Assembly (NCBI GenBank): GCA_021772735.1
Contig: JAJFLK010000399.1
Location: 1-6,969 of the forward strand
Length of the DNA stretch: 6,969 nt
From: Candidatus Sumerlaeota bacterium
Lineage (GTDB): Bacteria; Sumerlaeota; Sumerlaeia; MVZB01; JAJFLK01
Reading direction: 5' to 3'
This document shows positions 1-6,105 of the stretch, in pieces. A program made the position numbers and the translations under genes. Position 1 is the first letter of the stretch; each line of letters starts with the position of its first letter. The notes beneath the pieces are model-generated. The model did no database searches. It was not told where the DNA came from and was given only the letters and a program-made list of their open reading frames with translations.

Positions 1-611
1 CAGGGGTCGAAGTAGACGAGCATCTCCTGTAGGCCGAGGAAGTACCAAGGCGCCTTCGAAGGGTTCGGCGTGCGCGCCGGGTCCGAGGGCTCCTCGAGCG
101 GAGCGTCCAGACCGATGGACCAGAACGTCAACAGCGCCCCGCACACAATGCACGCGATGAACTCGGGATGAACAAGAAACGGGAACGTATGGAGCTTCTC
201 TTCGGGGTCGTTATTGACCGTCGAAGAGATCTTGAGCATTTCCTTGGAGGCCTTGGCCTTGTATTCGTCGTTCAGCACCGCCTGGCGCAGCGCCCACCAG
301 GTATAGAACGGTACGGTCACCAGCAGGATGATGATCGGCACGTTATCGGGCTTGAACATAATTTTCTGGAAATCGGTGTTCGTCAGGCCGGCGAAGAACA
401 GCACGCTGGAGGCGACCGTCACGACGACTGCGATCATCGGGTGCGTGATGTACTTCATCTTCCAGCAGGCGAGCAGGAATAGAACGAAGACGATCGATAG
501 GACGGTTCGCGGGTCGGGCTCGAAGAGCGAGTTGATAGGCTGGAAGACGTATGGCCAGAGCCACGTATCGTGGATCTTGCGCAGGAAGTCCGAATTGAGC
601 AGGTCCATCAT
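1..611 (-). CDS. Cytochrome b C-terminal subunit (subunit IV-like) of a Rieske/cytochrome b complex, partial
   Basis: This is the membrane subunit that completes the quinol-oxidation (Qo) site next to the b-haem subunit. 203 codons are visible and the frame stays open at the left edge, so the C-terminus is missing. Predicted membrane segments lie near residues 37-52, 57-76, 91-112 and 149-168. The stretch from about residue 148 onward matches helix E and the ef loop of subunit IV, ending in PNPSKAPWYFLGLQE (residues 182-196), where the Qo signature reads APWY instead of PEWY. The first three membrane segments precede the part that aligns with plant or cyanobacterial subunit IV, so the protein has an N-terminal extension. 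A charged stretch (residues 114-141) separates the two parts. Two ATGs stand in tandem at 611 and 608; a GGAG lies 13 bases before the first. The gene follows the b6-like gene by 60 bases and is surely in its operon. A fused cytochrome c domain beyond the edge is possible but cannot be seen. Confidence 0.9.
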   Translation of the reverse strand, partial: MMDLLNSDFLRKIHDTWLWPYVFQPINSLFEPDPRTVLSIVFVLFLLACWKMKYITHPMIAVVVTVASSVLFFAGLTNTDFQKIMFKPDNVPIIILLVTVPFYTWWALRQAVLNDEYKAKASKEMLKISSTVNNDPEEKLHTFPFLVHPEFIACIVCGALLTFWSIGLDAPLEEPSDPARTPNPSKAPWYFLGLQEMLVYFDP

Positions 612-671
612 AACTTTAGATGCTCTCCATCATTGCGGCGAACCCCCGGCCTGGGCGGCACATCCGGCGTC

Positions 672-1454
672 CTACATGGGCCCCGAGATATTGCCGTCTT
701 TCCTGATTCGCCAGAAATGGACCGCCATCAGGACGGTCGCCACCAGGGGAAGCAGGATGCAGTGCAGAACGTAGAAGCGAAGCAATGCGCCGGGGCCGAC
801 GATCCGGCCGGCCAGAAGCTGGAAGCGCACATCGCTGCTCGACGTCACGAGTTGGAAATCGCCGATCTTCAAGAACGGCGCGATGGGGCCTTCGTGGCCG
901 ACAAGCGGCGTCGCCCGGGCCATGTTCGTCCCCACCGTGATCGCCCAGAACGCGAGCTGATCCCACGGCAGGAGGTACCCGGTGAAACTGAGCAAGAGCG
1001 TCAACACGAGCAGCACGACGCCGACCACCCAGTTGAACTCGCGAGGCGGCTTGTAACTGCCGGTCAAAAACACACGGAACATATGCAGCCATATCGTAAT
1101 GACCATCAGATGCGCGCCCCACCGATGCATGTTGCGCATCAGCATTCCGAAGGGCACGTCGCCGGATTCGAGTTTCTGGATGTCAGGATAAGCGTCGCGG
1201 GCGTTGGGGTGATAATAGAACATCAGCAGGACGCCGGTGAAGGTCAGCACGAGAAAGATGAAGAACGTCAGTCCACCCATGCACCACGTAAACCGAACCT
1301 TGAGCGCACCGACTCGCGTGCGGACCGGATGCAGATGCAGGAACACGTTCGTCAGCACGGCCATCGAACGATTGCGCGGATCCTTGGGCATGCCGTGACG
1401 GAATAGAGACTTCCACAGCTGCGTCTCGTAGATTTTTTTCAACATATCATCCAT
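672..1454 (-). CDS. Cytochrome b6-like N-terminal cytochrome b subunit (two b haems)
   Basis: This integral membrane subunit carries electrons from the Qo to the Qi side in a quinol:cytochrome c oxidoreductase. The 260-residue protein has four hydrophobic helices (about 59-80, 115-132, 143-162 and 228-248). Four histidines fit the b-haem ligands: H110 and H124 in HRWGAHLMVITIWLH, and H231 and H246. The second pair is 15 apart, the b6-type spacing rather than the 14 of mitochondrial cytochrome b. The motifs YKPPREFNWVVG and GYLLPWDQLAFW, and the C-terminal IRKDGNISGP, also match cytochrome b6. C58, in TWCMGG, sits where b6 and Firmicutes QcrB carry the cysteine that binds haem c(i) covalently. 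The segment between helices C and D (about 183-226) is longer than in b6 by my rough alignment. The start at 1454 has GAGGGG upstream; a second in-frame ATG three codons later is possible. The gene lies 114 bases after the Rieske gene and 60 before the C-terminal subunit. Confidence 0.93.
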   Translation of the reverse strand: MDDMLKKIYETQLWKSLFRHGMPKDPRNRSMAVLTNVFLHLHPVRTRVGALKVRFTWCMGGLTFFIFLVLTFTGVLLMFYYHPNARDAYPDIQKLESGDVPFGMLMRNMHRWGAHLMVITIWLHMFRVFLTGSYKPPREFNWVVGVVLLVLTLLLSFTGYLLPWDQLAFWAITVGTNMARATPLVGHEGPIAPFLKIGDFQLVTSSSDVRFQLLAGRIVGPGALLRFYVLHCILLPLVATVLMAVHFWRIRKDGNISGPM

Positions 1455-1568
1455 ACGATGTCAGCCCCTCGCCAAATCCTTAACCACCATGGTTGATTCG
1501 TCAGCCTGAACCCCAAGACCGCCAGCCCGCAGCCGGTATCAATCGGCTCGGCTTCCCCAGTTCCGCCC

Positions 1569-2231
1569 CTACACGATGAGAAATGATTCCGGCTTTTCCC
1601 ATTCGCCTTTTTCGTAGAGGAACATCTTCGCCTTGTCGACGATGATTACGCCACTGACCAGGCTGATCTGAAACCTTTCGAGGGCTCGCGGCGCCGGCCC
1701 CTCGAAGTTTAAACCGCTGACTCTGAACCCGCTGCCGTGGCAGGGGCACTTGAATTTCTGCTCCGATGCGAGGAAGGCGGGCGTGCAACCCAGATGCGTG
1801 CATCGGCCCGACATCGCATAGATCGTCCCGTCGATCGTGCGGATAATCCAAGTCTTGTATTCCTTGATGAAGTGCGGCACGCCGGGAAGGAAATCGTCGA
1901 TCGACCCGGCTTCGAATTTTGTCGGGGGTTCAAACAGAATCCGGGGAAACATGAAACGATTCGTGCCCCCCGCTGTAAACGCCATCGCACCGCTAAAAGC
2001 CAGCGTCCCGCCGATGAAATGACGACGATCGCGTTTGGCCGCACGGACGGCGGCCAGGTCGACCTTCGGGGCGGCTTTGGCCTCTTTCTTTTTGCCCCCG
2101 CCCTCGCCGGGCTTCTTCTTCTTGTCCTCGGTCTTGGCCTTGCGCAGGGGCGCGAGCTTTTTCTTCAGCTCGCTGGAAAGCTTCGCCCTGCGCTGGACCT
2201 CATCGGGAGAGAAGTTGTATCTCTGTGCCAT
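1569..2231 (-). CDS. Rieske [2Fe-2S] iron-sulfur subunit with Tat signal and Lys-rich N-terminus
   Basis: This is the high-potential electron acceptor of the quinol:cytochrome c oxidoreductase, anchored in the membrane with its cluster domain outside. The 220-residue protein has the Rieske motifs CTHLGC (144-149) and CPCHGSGF (162-169). C144, H146, C162 and H165 are the cluster ligands; C149 and C164 would form the stabilising disulfide. A twin-arginine motif RRHFIGG (69-75) precedes a hydrophobic helix (about 76-89), so export by the Tat pathway with a retained anchor is expected. Residues 21-70 are strikingly rich in Lys, Ala and Glu, giving an unusually long cytoplasmic tail. The residue two after the conserved Ser of the second motif is Phe169, where high-potential Rieske proteins have Tyr. 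I prefer the start MAQRYNF at 2231; the frame is open to an ATG at 2303, but those 24 residues look like read-through. The ribosome binding site here is weak. It is the first gene of the complex operon. Confidence 0.93.
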   Translation of the reverse strand: MAQRYNFSPDEVQRRAKLSSELKKKLAPLRKAKTEDKKKKPGEGGGKKKEAKAAPKVDLAAVRAAKRDRRHFIGGTLAFSGAMAFTAGGTNRFMFPRILFEPPTKFEAGSIDDFLPGVPHFIKEYKTWIIRTIDGTIYAMSGRCTHLGCTPAFLASEQKFKCPCHGSGFRVSGLNFEGPAPRALERFQISLVSGVIIVDKAKMFLYEKGEWEKPESFLIV

Positions 2232-2575
2232 GATGGCTTGCTCTTGACGCATCCCGGGCCAGGTCGCCGCGGTTAGTCGCGCCGATTCGGACGCCCCGGG
2301 CACCGCTGACCCCTATCTGTCTACGAACTCTTTTCGGCCCGGATGGGGACTACTTAGAGAAACTTTTCACAATCTTTTCCGGCCGCCCGACCCCGTCATT
2401 TATATCGTCCGCAAAGCCTCGTCTTGAGAACGCCTTGCGCGCAGTTTCAGCCGCCGAGTTTAGGCCCGGCCCTCGATGGGTTCAAGCCCTTTTTTGGACG
2501 CCCTTAAGGTCCGTAAGATCAGAGGTCTTTGGCCTGCGGAGTGGCCGGTTATTTTCCGGCCGGCCTGATGTCGAT
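2232..2575. other. Non-coding gap between ABC exporter operon and Rieske/cytochrome b operon
   Basis: This 344-base stretch lies downstream of the ABC permease and upstream of the Rieske gene, both on the minus strand, so it should hold the end of one transcript and the start of the next. I see a short hairpin near its right end and a minus-strand TATAAA at 2399-2404 with no convincing -35 partner at 16-18 bases. The part from about 2310 to 2420 is richer in A/T runs than the flanking genes, which suits a promoter region, but I cannot assign a start site. No protein with recognisable features is encoded here. Confidence 0.5.
2543..2561 (-). terminator. Short GC hairpin after the ABC permease, possible terminator
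   Basis: GGCCGG (2543-2548) and CCGGCC (2556-2561) are perfect inverted arms around a 7-base A/T loop, 15 bases past the permease stop codon. A strong short stem at this position suits transcript ending or 3'-end protection. There is no run of T after it on the minus strand, so an intrinsic terminator is doubtful. Confidence 0.3.
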
Positions 2576-3583
2576 TTACCCGGTCAGATCGCGCTTGCGG
2601 AAGATCAGCGTCGCGGCGCCGAAAAAGACGCCCGTATAGATCGCGAGCAATCCGCCATCGCGGCCGATCTGACCCCAATCGAGCTCGAAACTCATCGCCT
2701 CGCCCCAGAAATCCATCGACCCGGTGATCAGGTACGGCTCAAGCCACCGGAAGATCGGGATAATCATGTCGCTCGACGCGAGCAACTGCATAATGCCGAC
2801 CATGAAATACAGGCCGATGGTCAGCGCCATCGCGGCGATGGGGTGGCGATTGAAGCTGGAGAAGAAAATGGCGATCGCGCCCAGGCTCATCAGCGCCCAC
2901 GACGTCAGCGCCCAGACAATGAGCAGACGCGCGACGCACTCGCGCGCGCTGATCACGTATTTTGCGATCGCGAAGTTGCGCGCCTGCTCGAGCCCGCGCC
3001 ACTGGCCGCGCCGCTTGTTGCGGTCCTCGTCCGTCATGCCTCGATATTCGCCGTGGGACAGCTCATCGGGAGCTTCGATTTCATCCGTCGCGTAGCTGCG
3101 CGTGTCGAGCTCCGAGAGGCGACCGATCGTGATGGAATCCTGCGGGCCATAGAGCACGAGGCCGACGCCGTAAGAAAGAGACAGAAAGAATCCCATCAGA
3201 AGGACGCAGTGTGCGCTGCTAACGAGGAACTTGGCTGTCATCAGGGAAGTGCGGCTGATCGGGCGGGCGAGGATAAGGCGCAACGTCCCGCGCAGGTCTT
3301 CGCCGGCGACCTGGCGGGCAAACGTCAGGATCACCATCGGCGCGAGCAGAAGCCGGAAGCCAACCTCAAGGGCTACCCTCGTCCCCGCAAAGCCATTGAG
3401 CAGCAGCGACGTGTTGAACCCGTTCTTGCTCAGGAATTGATAGAAATCTGATTCATCGGCGCCGCTGTATATCCCGAGTTGCACGAGCACAGAGAGCAGC
3501 CCAGCCGCCGCAAACGCGATATACGTCGAGCGCATCCGCATCGCCTTGATCCACTCCACGCGCAGCAGCTTGATGAACGTCAT
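2576..3583 (-). CDS. ABC-2 type transporter permease
   Basis: This is the membrane half of an ABC exporter. The 335-residue protein has about six hydrophobic segments (near 20-40, 73-90, 119-145, 220-244, 248-270 and 304-322). Between the second and third is the ABC-2 signature region GEDLRGTLRLILARPISR (94-111), the cytoplasmic coupling helix that docks on the ATPase. The C-terminus FRKRDLTG is also typical of the family. A polar loop of about 70 residues (147-215), rich in Asp, Glu and Arg, separates the third and fourth segments and is longer than usual. The start at 3583 overlaps the ATPase stop by 4 bases (ATGA) and has GAGGTGA seven bases upstream, so the two proteins are made together. 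The substrate cannot be told from sequence: relatives move drugs, antibiotics, sodium or lipids, and nothing nearby decides. Confidence 0.88.
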   Translation of the reverse strand: MTFIKLLRVEWIKAMRMRSTYIAFAAAGLLSVLVQLGIYSGADESDFYQFLSKNGFNTSLLLNGFAGTRVALEVGFRLLLAPMVILTFARQVAGEDLRGTLRLILARPISRTSLMTAKFLVSSAHCVLLMGFFLSLSYGVGLVLYGPQDSITIGRLSELDTRSYATDEIEAPDELSHGEYRGMTDEDRNKRRGQWRGLEQARNFAIAKYVISARECVARLLIVWALTSWALMSLGAIAIFFSSFNRHPIAAMALTIGLYFMVGIMQLLASSDMIIPIFRWLEPYLITGSMDFWGEAMSFELDWGQIGRDGGLLAIYTGVFFGAATLIFRKRDLTG

Positions 3584-4587
3584 GAGCGGCTCACCTCGGA
3601 CGCGGCCTCGGGTGCGGGACCGGGCGCATCGGCATTCGTGCCCTCGGTCATGCCGATAAATACGTCCTCCAGCCGCCGCTTGACCGGCGTGATTTCGAGC
3701 ACTGCGATTCCCGCCCCAACCAGCGCCCGGGTCAGATCGGGAACTCGATCGTGATCCATTGTCAGGCTCCAGGCGCCCTCGGCTCCGGGCTCGGCCGCGC
3801 CGACAAACTCCAGGCCGCCAAGCGCCTCGGCCGTCCGCGCGCCGCCCGCGCAGCGCAGACGCACGCTCTTCTCGCCCGAAGTCAGGTCGCCGACCGGTCC
3901 CTCAAACATCTTTCTGCCCTCATGGATGACGACGACACGATTGCACGTCAGCTCGACCTCGGACAGAAGATGACTGGAAAGGAAGATCGTCACGCCGCGT
4001 TCGCGCACGATATCGAGCATGAGATCGCGCATCTGGCGGATGCCGTTCGGATCGAGCCCGTCCAGCGGCTCGTCCAGAATGATGAGTTTGGGGCGAGGCA
4101 GCAGCGCCTGGGCCAGCCCGAGGCGTTGACGCATCCCGTGGCTGTAGACCGAGACCGGCTCGTGCTGGCGCTCGACCAGACCGACCAGCTCCACGATCTC
4201 GTCGATTCGTGCTCGGCTTGCTCCGCCGCTCAACGAGGCCATCATTTCCAGATTCATCCGCGCCGTGAGGTAATCGTAGAACGCCGGGCTCTCGACAATC
4301 GCGCCGACCGGCCAGTTTCGCGGATGGCGGCCGGCGGCGACTTCCTGCCCATCGACCTGGATGCGGCCCGCCGTCGGCCAGACCAGCCCGACGATCATCC
4401 GAATCGTCGTGGACTTGCCCGCGCCGTTGCGTCCGAGGAATCCATAGAGATCACCCTGGTTGACTGAAAAAGAGAGATCGTCCACCGCGAGGCGCTTCTT
4501 ATAACGCTTCGTGAGGCCCTGGACACGCAGGATCGGCTTGCCGCCCTCGCCCGATGCAGGTGGATCGTGTGGATTGTGAGAAGTCAA
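3580..4587 (-). CDS. ABC transporter ATP-binding protein (ABC-2 exporter family)
   Basis: This is the ATPase that drives the permease encoded just after it. In the 335-residue protein the nucleotide-binding domain spans about residues 18-235: aromatic A-loop Y29, Walker A GRNGAGKST (52-60), signature YSHGMRQR (148-155), Walker B LIILDE (168-173), D-loop near LDP (178-180) and switch His H206. E99 stands at the Q-loop position (VESPAFYDYLT), and the signature has SHG for SGG; both occur in the drug/antibiotic ABC-2 ATPases. Residues 236-315 form a C-terminal domain ending in RRLEDVFIGMT, which is characteristic of this subfamily, followed by a Pro/Ala tail. The start codon is TTG at 4587: no ATG or GTG lies between the upstream in-frame TAG and the conserved domain. 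GAAAGAG lies 8 bases upstream. Gene order and the ATGA overlap with the permease show a two-gene operon. Confidence 0.93.
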   Translation of the reverse strand: MTSHNPHDPPASGEGGKPILRVQGLTKRYKKRLAVDDLSFSVNQGDLYGFLGRNGAGKSTTIRMIVGLVWPTAGRIQVDGQEVAAGRHPRNWPVGAIVESPAFYDYLTARMNLEMMASLSGGASRARIDEIVELVGLVERQHEPVSVYSHGMRQRLGLAQALLPRPKLIILDEPLDGLDPNGIRQMRDLMLDIVRERGVTIFLSSHLLSEVELTCNRVVVIHEGRKMFEGPVGDLTSGEKSVRLRCAGGARTAEALGGLEFVGAAEPGAEGAWSLTMDHDRVPDLTRALVGAGIAVLEITPVKRRLEDVFIGMTEGTNADAPGPAPEAASEVSRS

Positions 4588-4633
4588 GACTTTGACTCTT
4601 TCGCTTCGGCGAGGCGTTGATCTGCGGGGCTAC

Positions 4634-4662
4634 CTTATAGGAGGTCGCGCGGGCGTCGGCAA
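4634..4662 (-). promoter_or_regulatory. Sigma70-type promoter candidate for the ABC exporter operon
   Basis: On the minus strand, TTGCCG (4657-4662) and TATAAG (4634-4639) are separated by exactly 17 bases. They match the -35 box at 4 of 6 and the -10 box at 5 of 6 positions. Transcription would begin near 4627, about 40 bases before the TTG start of the ATPase. This is sequence resemblance only; sigma factor preferences in this organism are unknown. Confidence 0.42.
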
Positions 4663-4760
4663 GGCCGATGCCGCCACCCGAGCGATACGGACGATACGAC
4701 GTTTCATCGGCGAGCGGGATACGCCACTGCCAAAATAGACCATCGAAACGCATGTTTTGC

Positions 4761-4788
4761 TTGCCTTTCGCGTGCGATGCGGCAGAAT
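4761..4788 (+). promoter_or_regulatory. Weak promoter candidate for the YCII-thioesterase operon
   Basis: TTGCCT (4761-4766) and CAGAAT (4783-4788) are 16 bases apart; each matches the sigma70 consensus at 4 of 6 positions. The start site would fall near 4795, leaving a leader of about 50 bases before the GTG of the YCII gene. It is the best candidate I see in this spacer on the plus strand, but it is weak. Confidence 0.25.
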
Positions 4789-4829
4789 TTTCTTCCGCGC
4801 TGGATTGAAGTCGCGCAAGGCCATTTACG

Positions 4830-4834
4830 AAGGA
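4830..4834 (+). promoter_or_regulatory. Ribosome binding site that decides the GTG start of the YCII gene
   Basis: AAGGA lies 11 bases before GTG at 4846. The longer in-frame ATG at 4777 has no such site, and its 23 extra residues do not resemble the family, so the GTG is preferred. Confidence 0.6.
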
Positions 4835-4845
4835 AACGGATCGCC

Positions 4846-5142
4846 GTGAAGTATTTCGTCGCCAGGATCATGTATATCGCGCCGCTCGAAGATGTTGAGA
4901 AGATCGTCGAGGAACATCGTCAGTTTCTCGATCAGGGATACGAGCGGGATTGGTTCCTGGCTTCGGGTCCGCAGGAACCCAAAGAAGGCGGCGTCCTGAT
5001 CGCCCGTGCGCCCGAACGCGACGACCTCGAATTCTTCCTCCAGGACGATCCGTTCGTCGTCAACAAGATTGCCGAATACGAGATCACGGAATTCTCCCCG
5101 GTCAAACGCCATCCCAAGATGGCGGAGTTTTTCGACGAATGA
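4846..5142 (+). CDS. YciI-like (YCII domain) protein
   Basis: This small single-domain protein of 98 residues spans the whole YCII fold, a ferredoxin-like alpha/beta dimer. The family signatures are visible: an opening KYFVARIMYI strand, PLEDVEKIVEEHRQFLDQGY, then FLASGPQEPKEGG, and later DDPFVVNKIAEYEITEF. H24 matches the conserved family histidine that, with an aspartate (probably D35 here), forms a putative catalytic dyad; the reaction is unknown for most members. The start is GTG with an AAGGA upstream, which places the first strand exactly at the N-terminus, as in relatives. Its stop overlaps the start of the thioesterase by ATGA, so it is the first gene of a two-gene operon and may act on the same acyl or lipid substrates, though that is only inference from position. 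Confidence 0.85.
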   Translation: MKYFVARIMYIAPLEDVEKIVEEHRQFLDQGYERDWFLASGPQEPKEGGVLIARAPERDDLEFFLQDDPFVVNKIAEYEITEFSPVKRHPKMAEFFDE

Positions 5143-5957
5143 CCTCCCCGGCAAATGCCGGTCCCGACCGCGCTTTCGAGAATACCTATCAGGTCAGGCG
5201 CTTCGAGCTCGATCGCGAGCACCGTCTCACGCCGGTCTCGCTATTCAATTACCTGACCGAGACCGCGAACAGCCATTCCGAATCGTTGGGCCGCGGGCAG
5301 CTCGCAATCGCCGCCCATGGCTTTACCTGGTTCCTCGTCAGGTTTCACATTCAGATCGAGCGCTACCCCCGCCTCGGCGAGGAGCTTGCGGTGCGCACCT
5401 GGGCGGCCAGCCTCCGGGGTCTGTATGCGCGGCGCGAGTTCGTCATCATGGCCGGCGGCACGGTAGCCTGCCGCGCGACGAGCCGCTGGGTGCTGATCAA
5501 TCTGGCTCGCCGTCGCCCCGTGCGCCAGCCTCTATATATCTCCGAGGCCTATGAGGTCTTCGATCAAAGCGCGGTGGACGACGATTTTGACAAGATTGCC
5601 CCCCTCGAAACGCCGACGATCACCAAGGCTTTTCACGTTCGCCTCTCGGACCTGGACGCCAATCAGCACGCGACCAGCGCGGCCTATATAGATTGGTGCC
5701 TCGAAGCCGTCCCGCGCGAGGTCCACGAGGCGATGCTGCCGGTCGAGATCGAAGTCGTGTTCGAGAGGGAATCGACTCTGGGCGAGACGCTGCTTTCTGA
5801 GAGTAGTCCGCGCAACGCCACGTCCGGTTACGAGGCCGGTCATAAGCCCGGTCCGGGCCCGTCGCGTCCGAGCTTTCGTCATCAGATTCGAGCCGGGGAA
5901 TCCGGCCTGGTGCTCGCCCGTGGCACGAGCCGCTGGCGTTCGCAATCGGAAGCTTGA
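5139..5957 (+). CDS. Acyl-ACP thioesterase (FatA/FatB family)
   Basis: It hydrolyses fatty acyl-acyl carrier protein to free fatty acid and ACP in the cytoplasm, ending fatty acid elongation. The 272-residue length fits bacterial members. The protein has two hotdog domains, about 14-125 and 160-268. The first carries FELDREHRLTPVSLFNYLTETANSHS, then FTWFLVRFHIQIERYPRLGE and TSRWVLINLARRRPVR (114-129). The second carries the active-site loop SDLDANQH (170-177) followed by YIDWCLEAVP (183-192): D173, N175 and H177 match the catalytic Asp-Asn-His, and E211 in FERES matches the catalytic Glu, with S212 where plant enzymes have Cys. The usual VNN after the His reads ATS here. A Gly/Pro/Ser-rich loop (224-245) interrupts the second domain before FRHQI and the closing TSRWR. 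The ATG overlaps the YCII stop by ATGA, with GGAG 11 bases upstream; coupled translation is likely. The frame is open upstream to 4950, but that part lies inside the YCII gene. Confidence 0.9.
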   Translation: MTSPANAGPDRAFENTYQVRRFELDREHRLTPVSLFNYLTETANSHSESLGRGQLAIAAHGFTWFLVRFHIQIERYPRLGEELAVRTWAASLRGLYARREFVIMAGGTVACRATSRWVLINLARRRPVRQPLYISEAYEVFDQSAVDDDFDKIAPLETPTITKAFHVRLSDLDANQHATSAAYIDWCLEAVPREVHEAMLPVEIEVVFERESTLGETLLSESSPRNATSGYEAGHKPGPGPSRPSFRHQIRAGESGLVLARGTSRWRSQSEA

Positions 5958-5989
5958 GCACAGCCGATGTTCGCAAGCGAACGATTGCG
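5941..5989. repeat. Nested inverted repeats at the end of the thioesterase gene
   Basis: CGCAATCG (5941-5948), still inside the thioesterase reading frame, is the exact inverse of CGATTGCG (5982-5989). Within the pair lies a tighter hairpin, GTTCGC (5969-5974) and GCGAAC (5977-5982), starting 12 bases after the stop codon. The tight hairpin is the more likely to form and could mark the transcript end; no T-run follows. Confidence 0.4.
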
Positions 5990-6035
5990 GACCGATGGTG
6001 TGCGACCGGCCGGCACGAATCTCAAGGGCGATTCC

Positions 6036-6048
6036 GTCTCTAAGAGAC
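6036..6048. repeat. Short palindrome GTCTCT-A-AGAGAC
   Basis: Perfect 6-base arms around one base, followed by TTAAAATC. In RNA this would be a 5-pair stem with a three-base loop. It could act as a small operator or be part of a degraded repeat; the sequence does not decide. Confidence 0.35.
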
Positions 6049-6059
6049 TTAAAATCAAC

Positions 6060-6071
6060 GCTGAACTCAGC
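6060..6071. repeat. Short palindrome GCTGA-AC-TCAGC
   Basis: Perfect 5-base arms around two bases. Alone it could be chance; its interest is that it lies in a row of similar palindromes between two plus-strand genes. Confidence 0.3.
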
Positions 6072-6091
6072 CGATCGAGAGCGCCCTGCCT

Positions 6092-6105
6092 GGCACCGCG
6101 GTGCC
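6092..6105. repeat. Perfect 14-base palindrome GGCACCGCGGTGCC
   Basis: The 14 bases equal their own reverse complement. Two further C-G pairs continue outside a T-G wobble (CCT before, GGG after), so RNA could form a stem of about eight pairs with a CGCG loop. This is the strongest GC hairpin between the two genes and could support transcript ending after the thioesterase, although no T-run follows. Binding by a dimeric regulator is an alternative. Confidence 0.4.

Noticed and set aside
570..1406. Long plus-strand open frame (278 codons) opposite the cytochrome b gene
   Set aside because: It is antisense to a clear b6-like gene, is rich in His, Gln, Arg and Glu as GC-rich shadow frames are, and has no domain or membrane segment.
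1531..1548. AGCCG...CGGCT inverted repeat between the Rieske and cytochrome b genes
   Set aside because: A 5-base stem with an 8-base loop in GC-rich DNA is within chance expectation and interrupts an operon where a terminator is not expected.
2232..2303. Longer start for the Rieske protein at 2303
   Set aside because: The 24 extra residues have no family similarity, and MAQRYNF begins a more plausible N-terminus; without a strong ribosome binding site at either, some doubt remains.
2435..3451. Plus-strand open frame of 338 codons opposite the ABC permease
   Set aside because: It mirrors the permease, has Arg/Asp/Gln-rich composition with no motif, and lacks a ribosome binding site.
3751..4467. 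Plus-strand open frame opposite the ABC ATPase
   Set aside because: It is complementary to the Walker and signature regions of the real gene and has no recognisable content.
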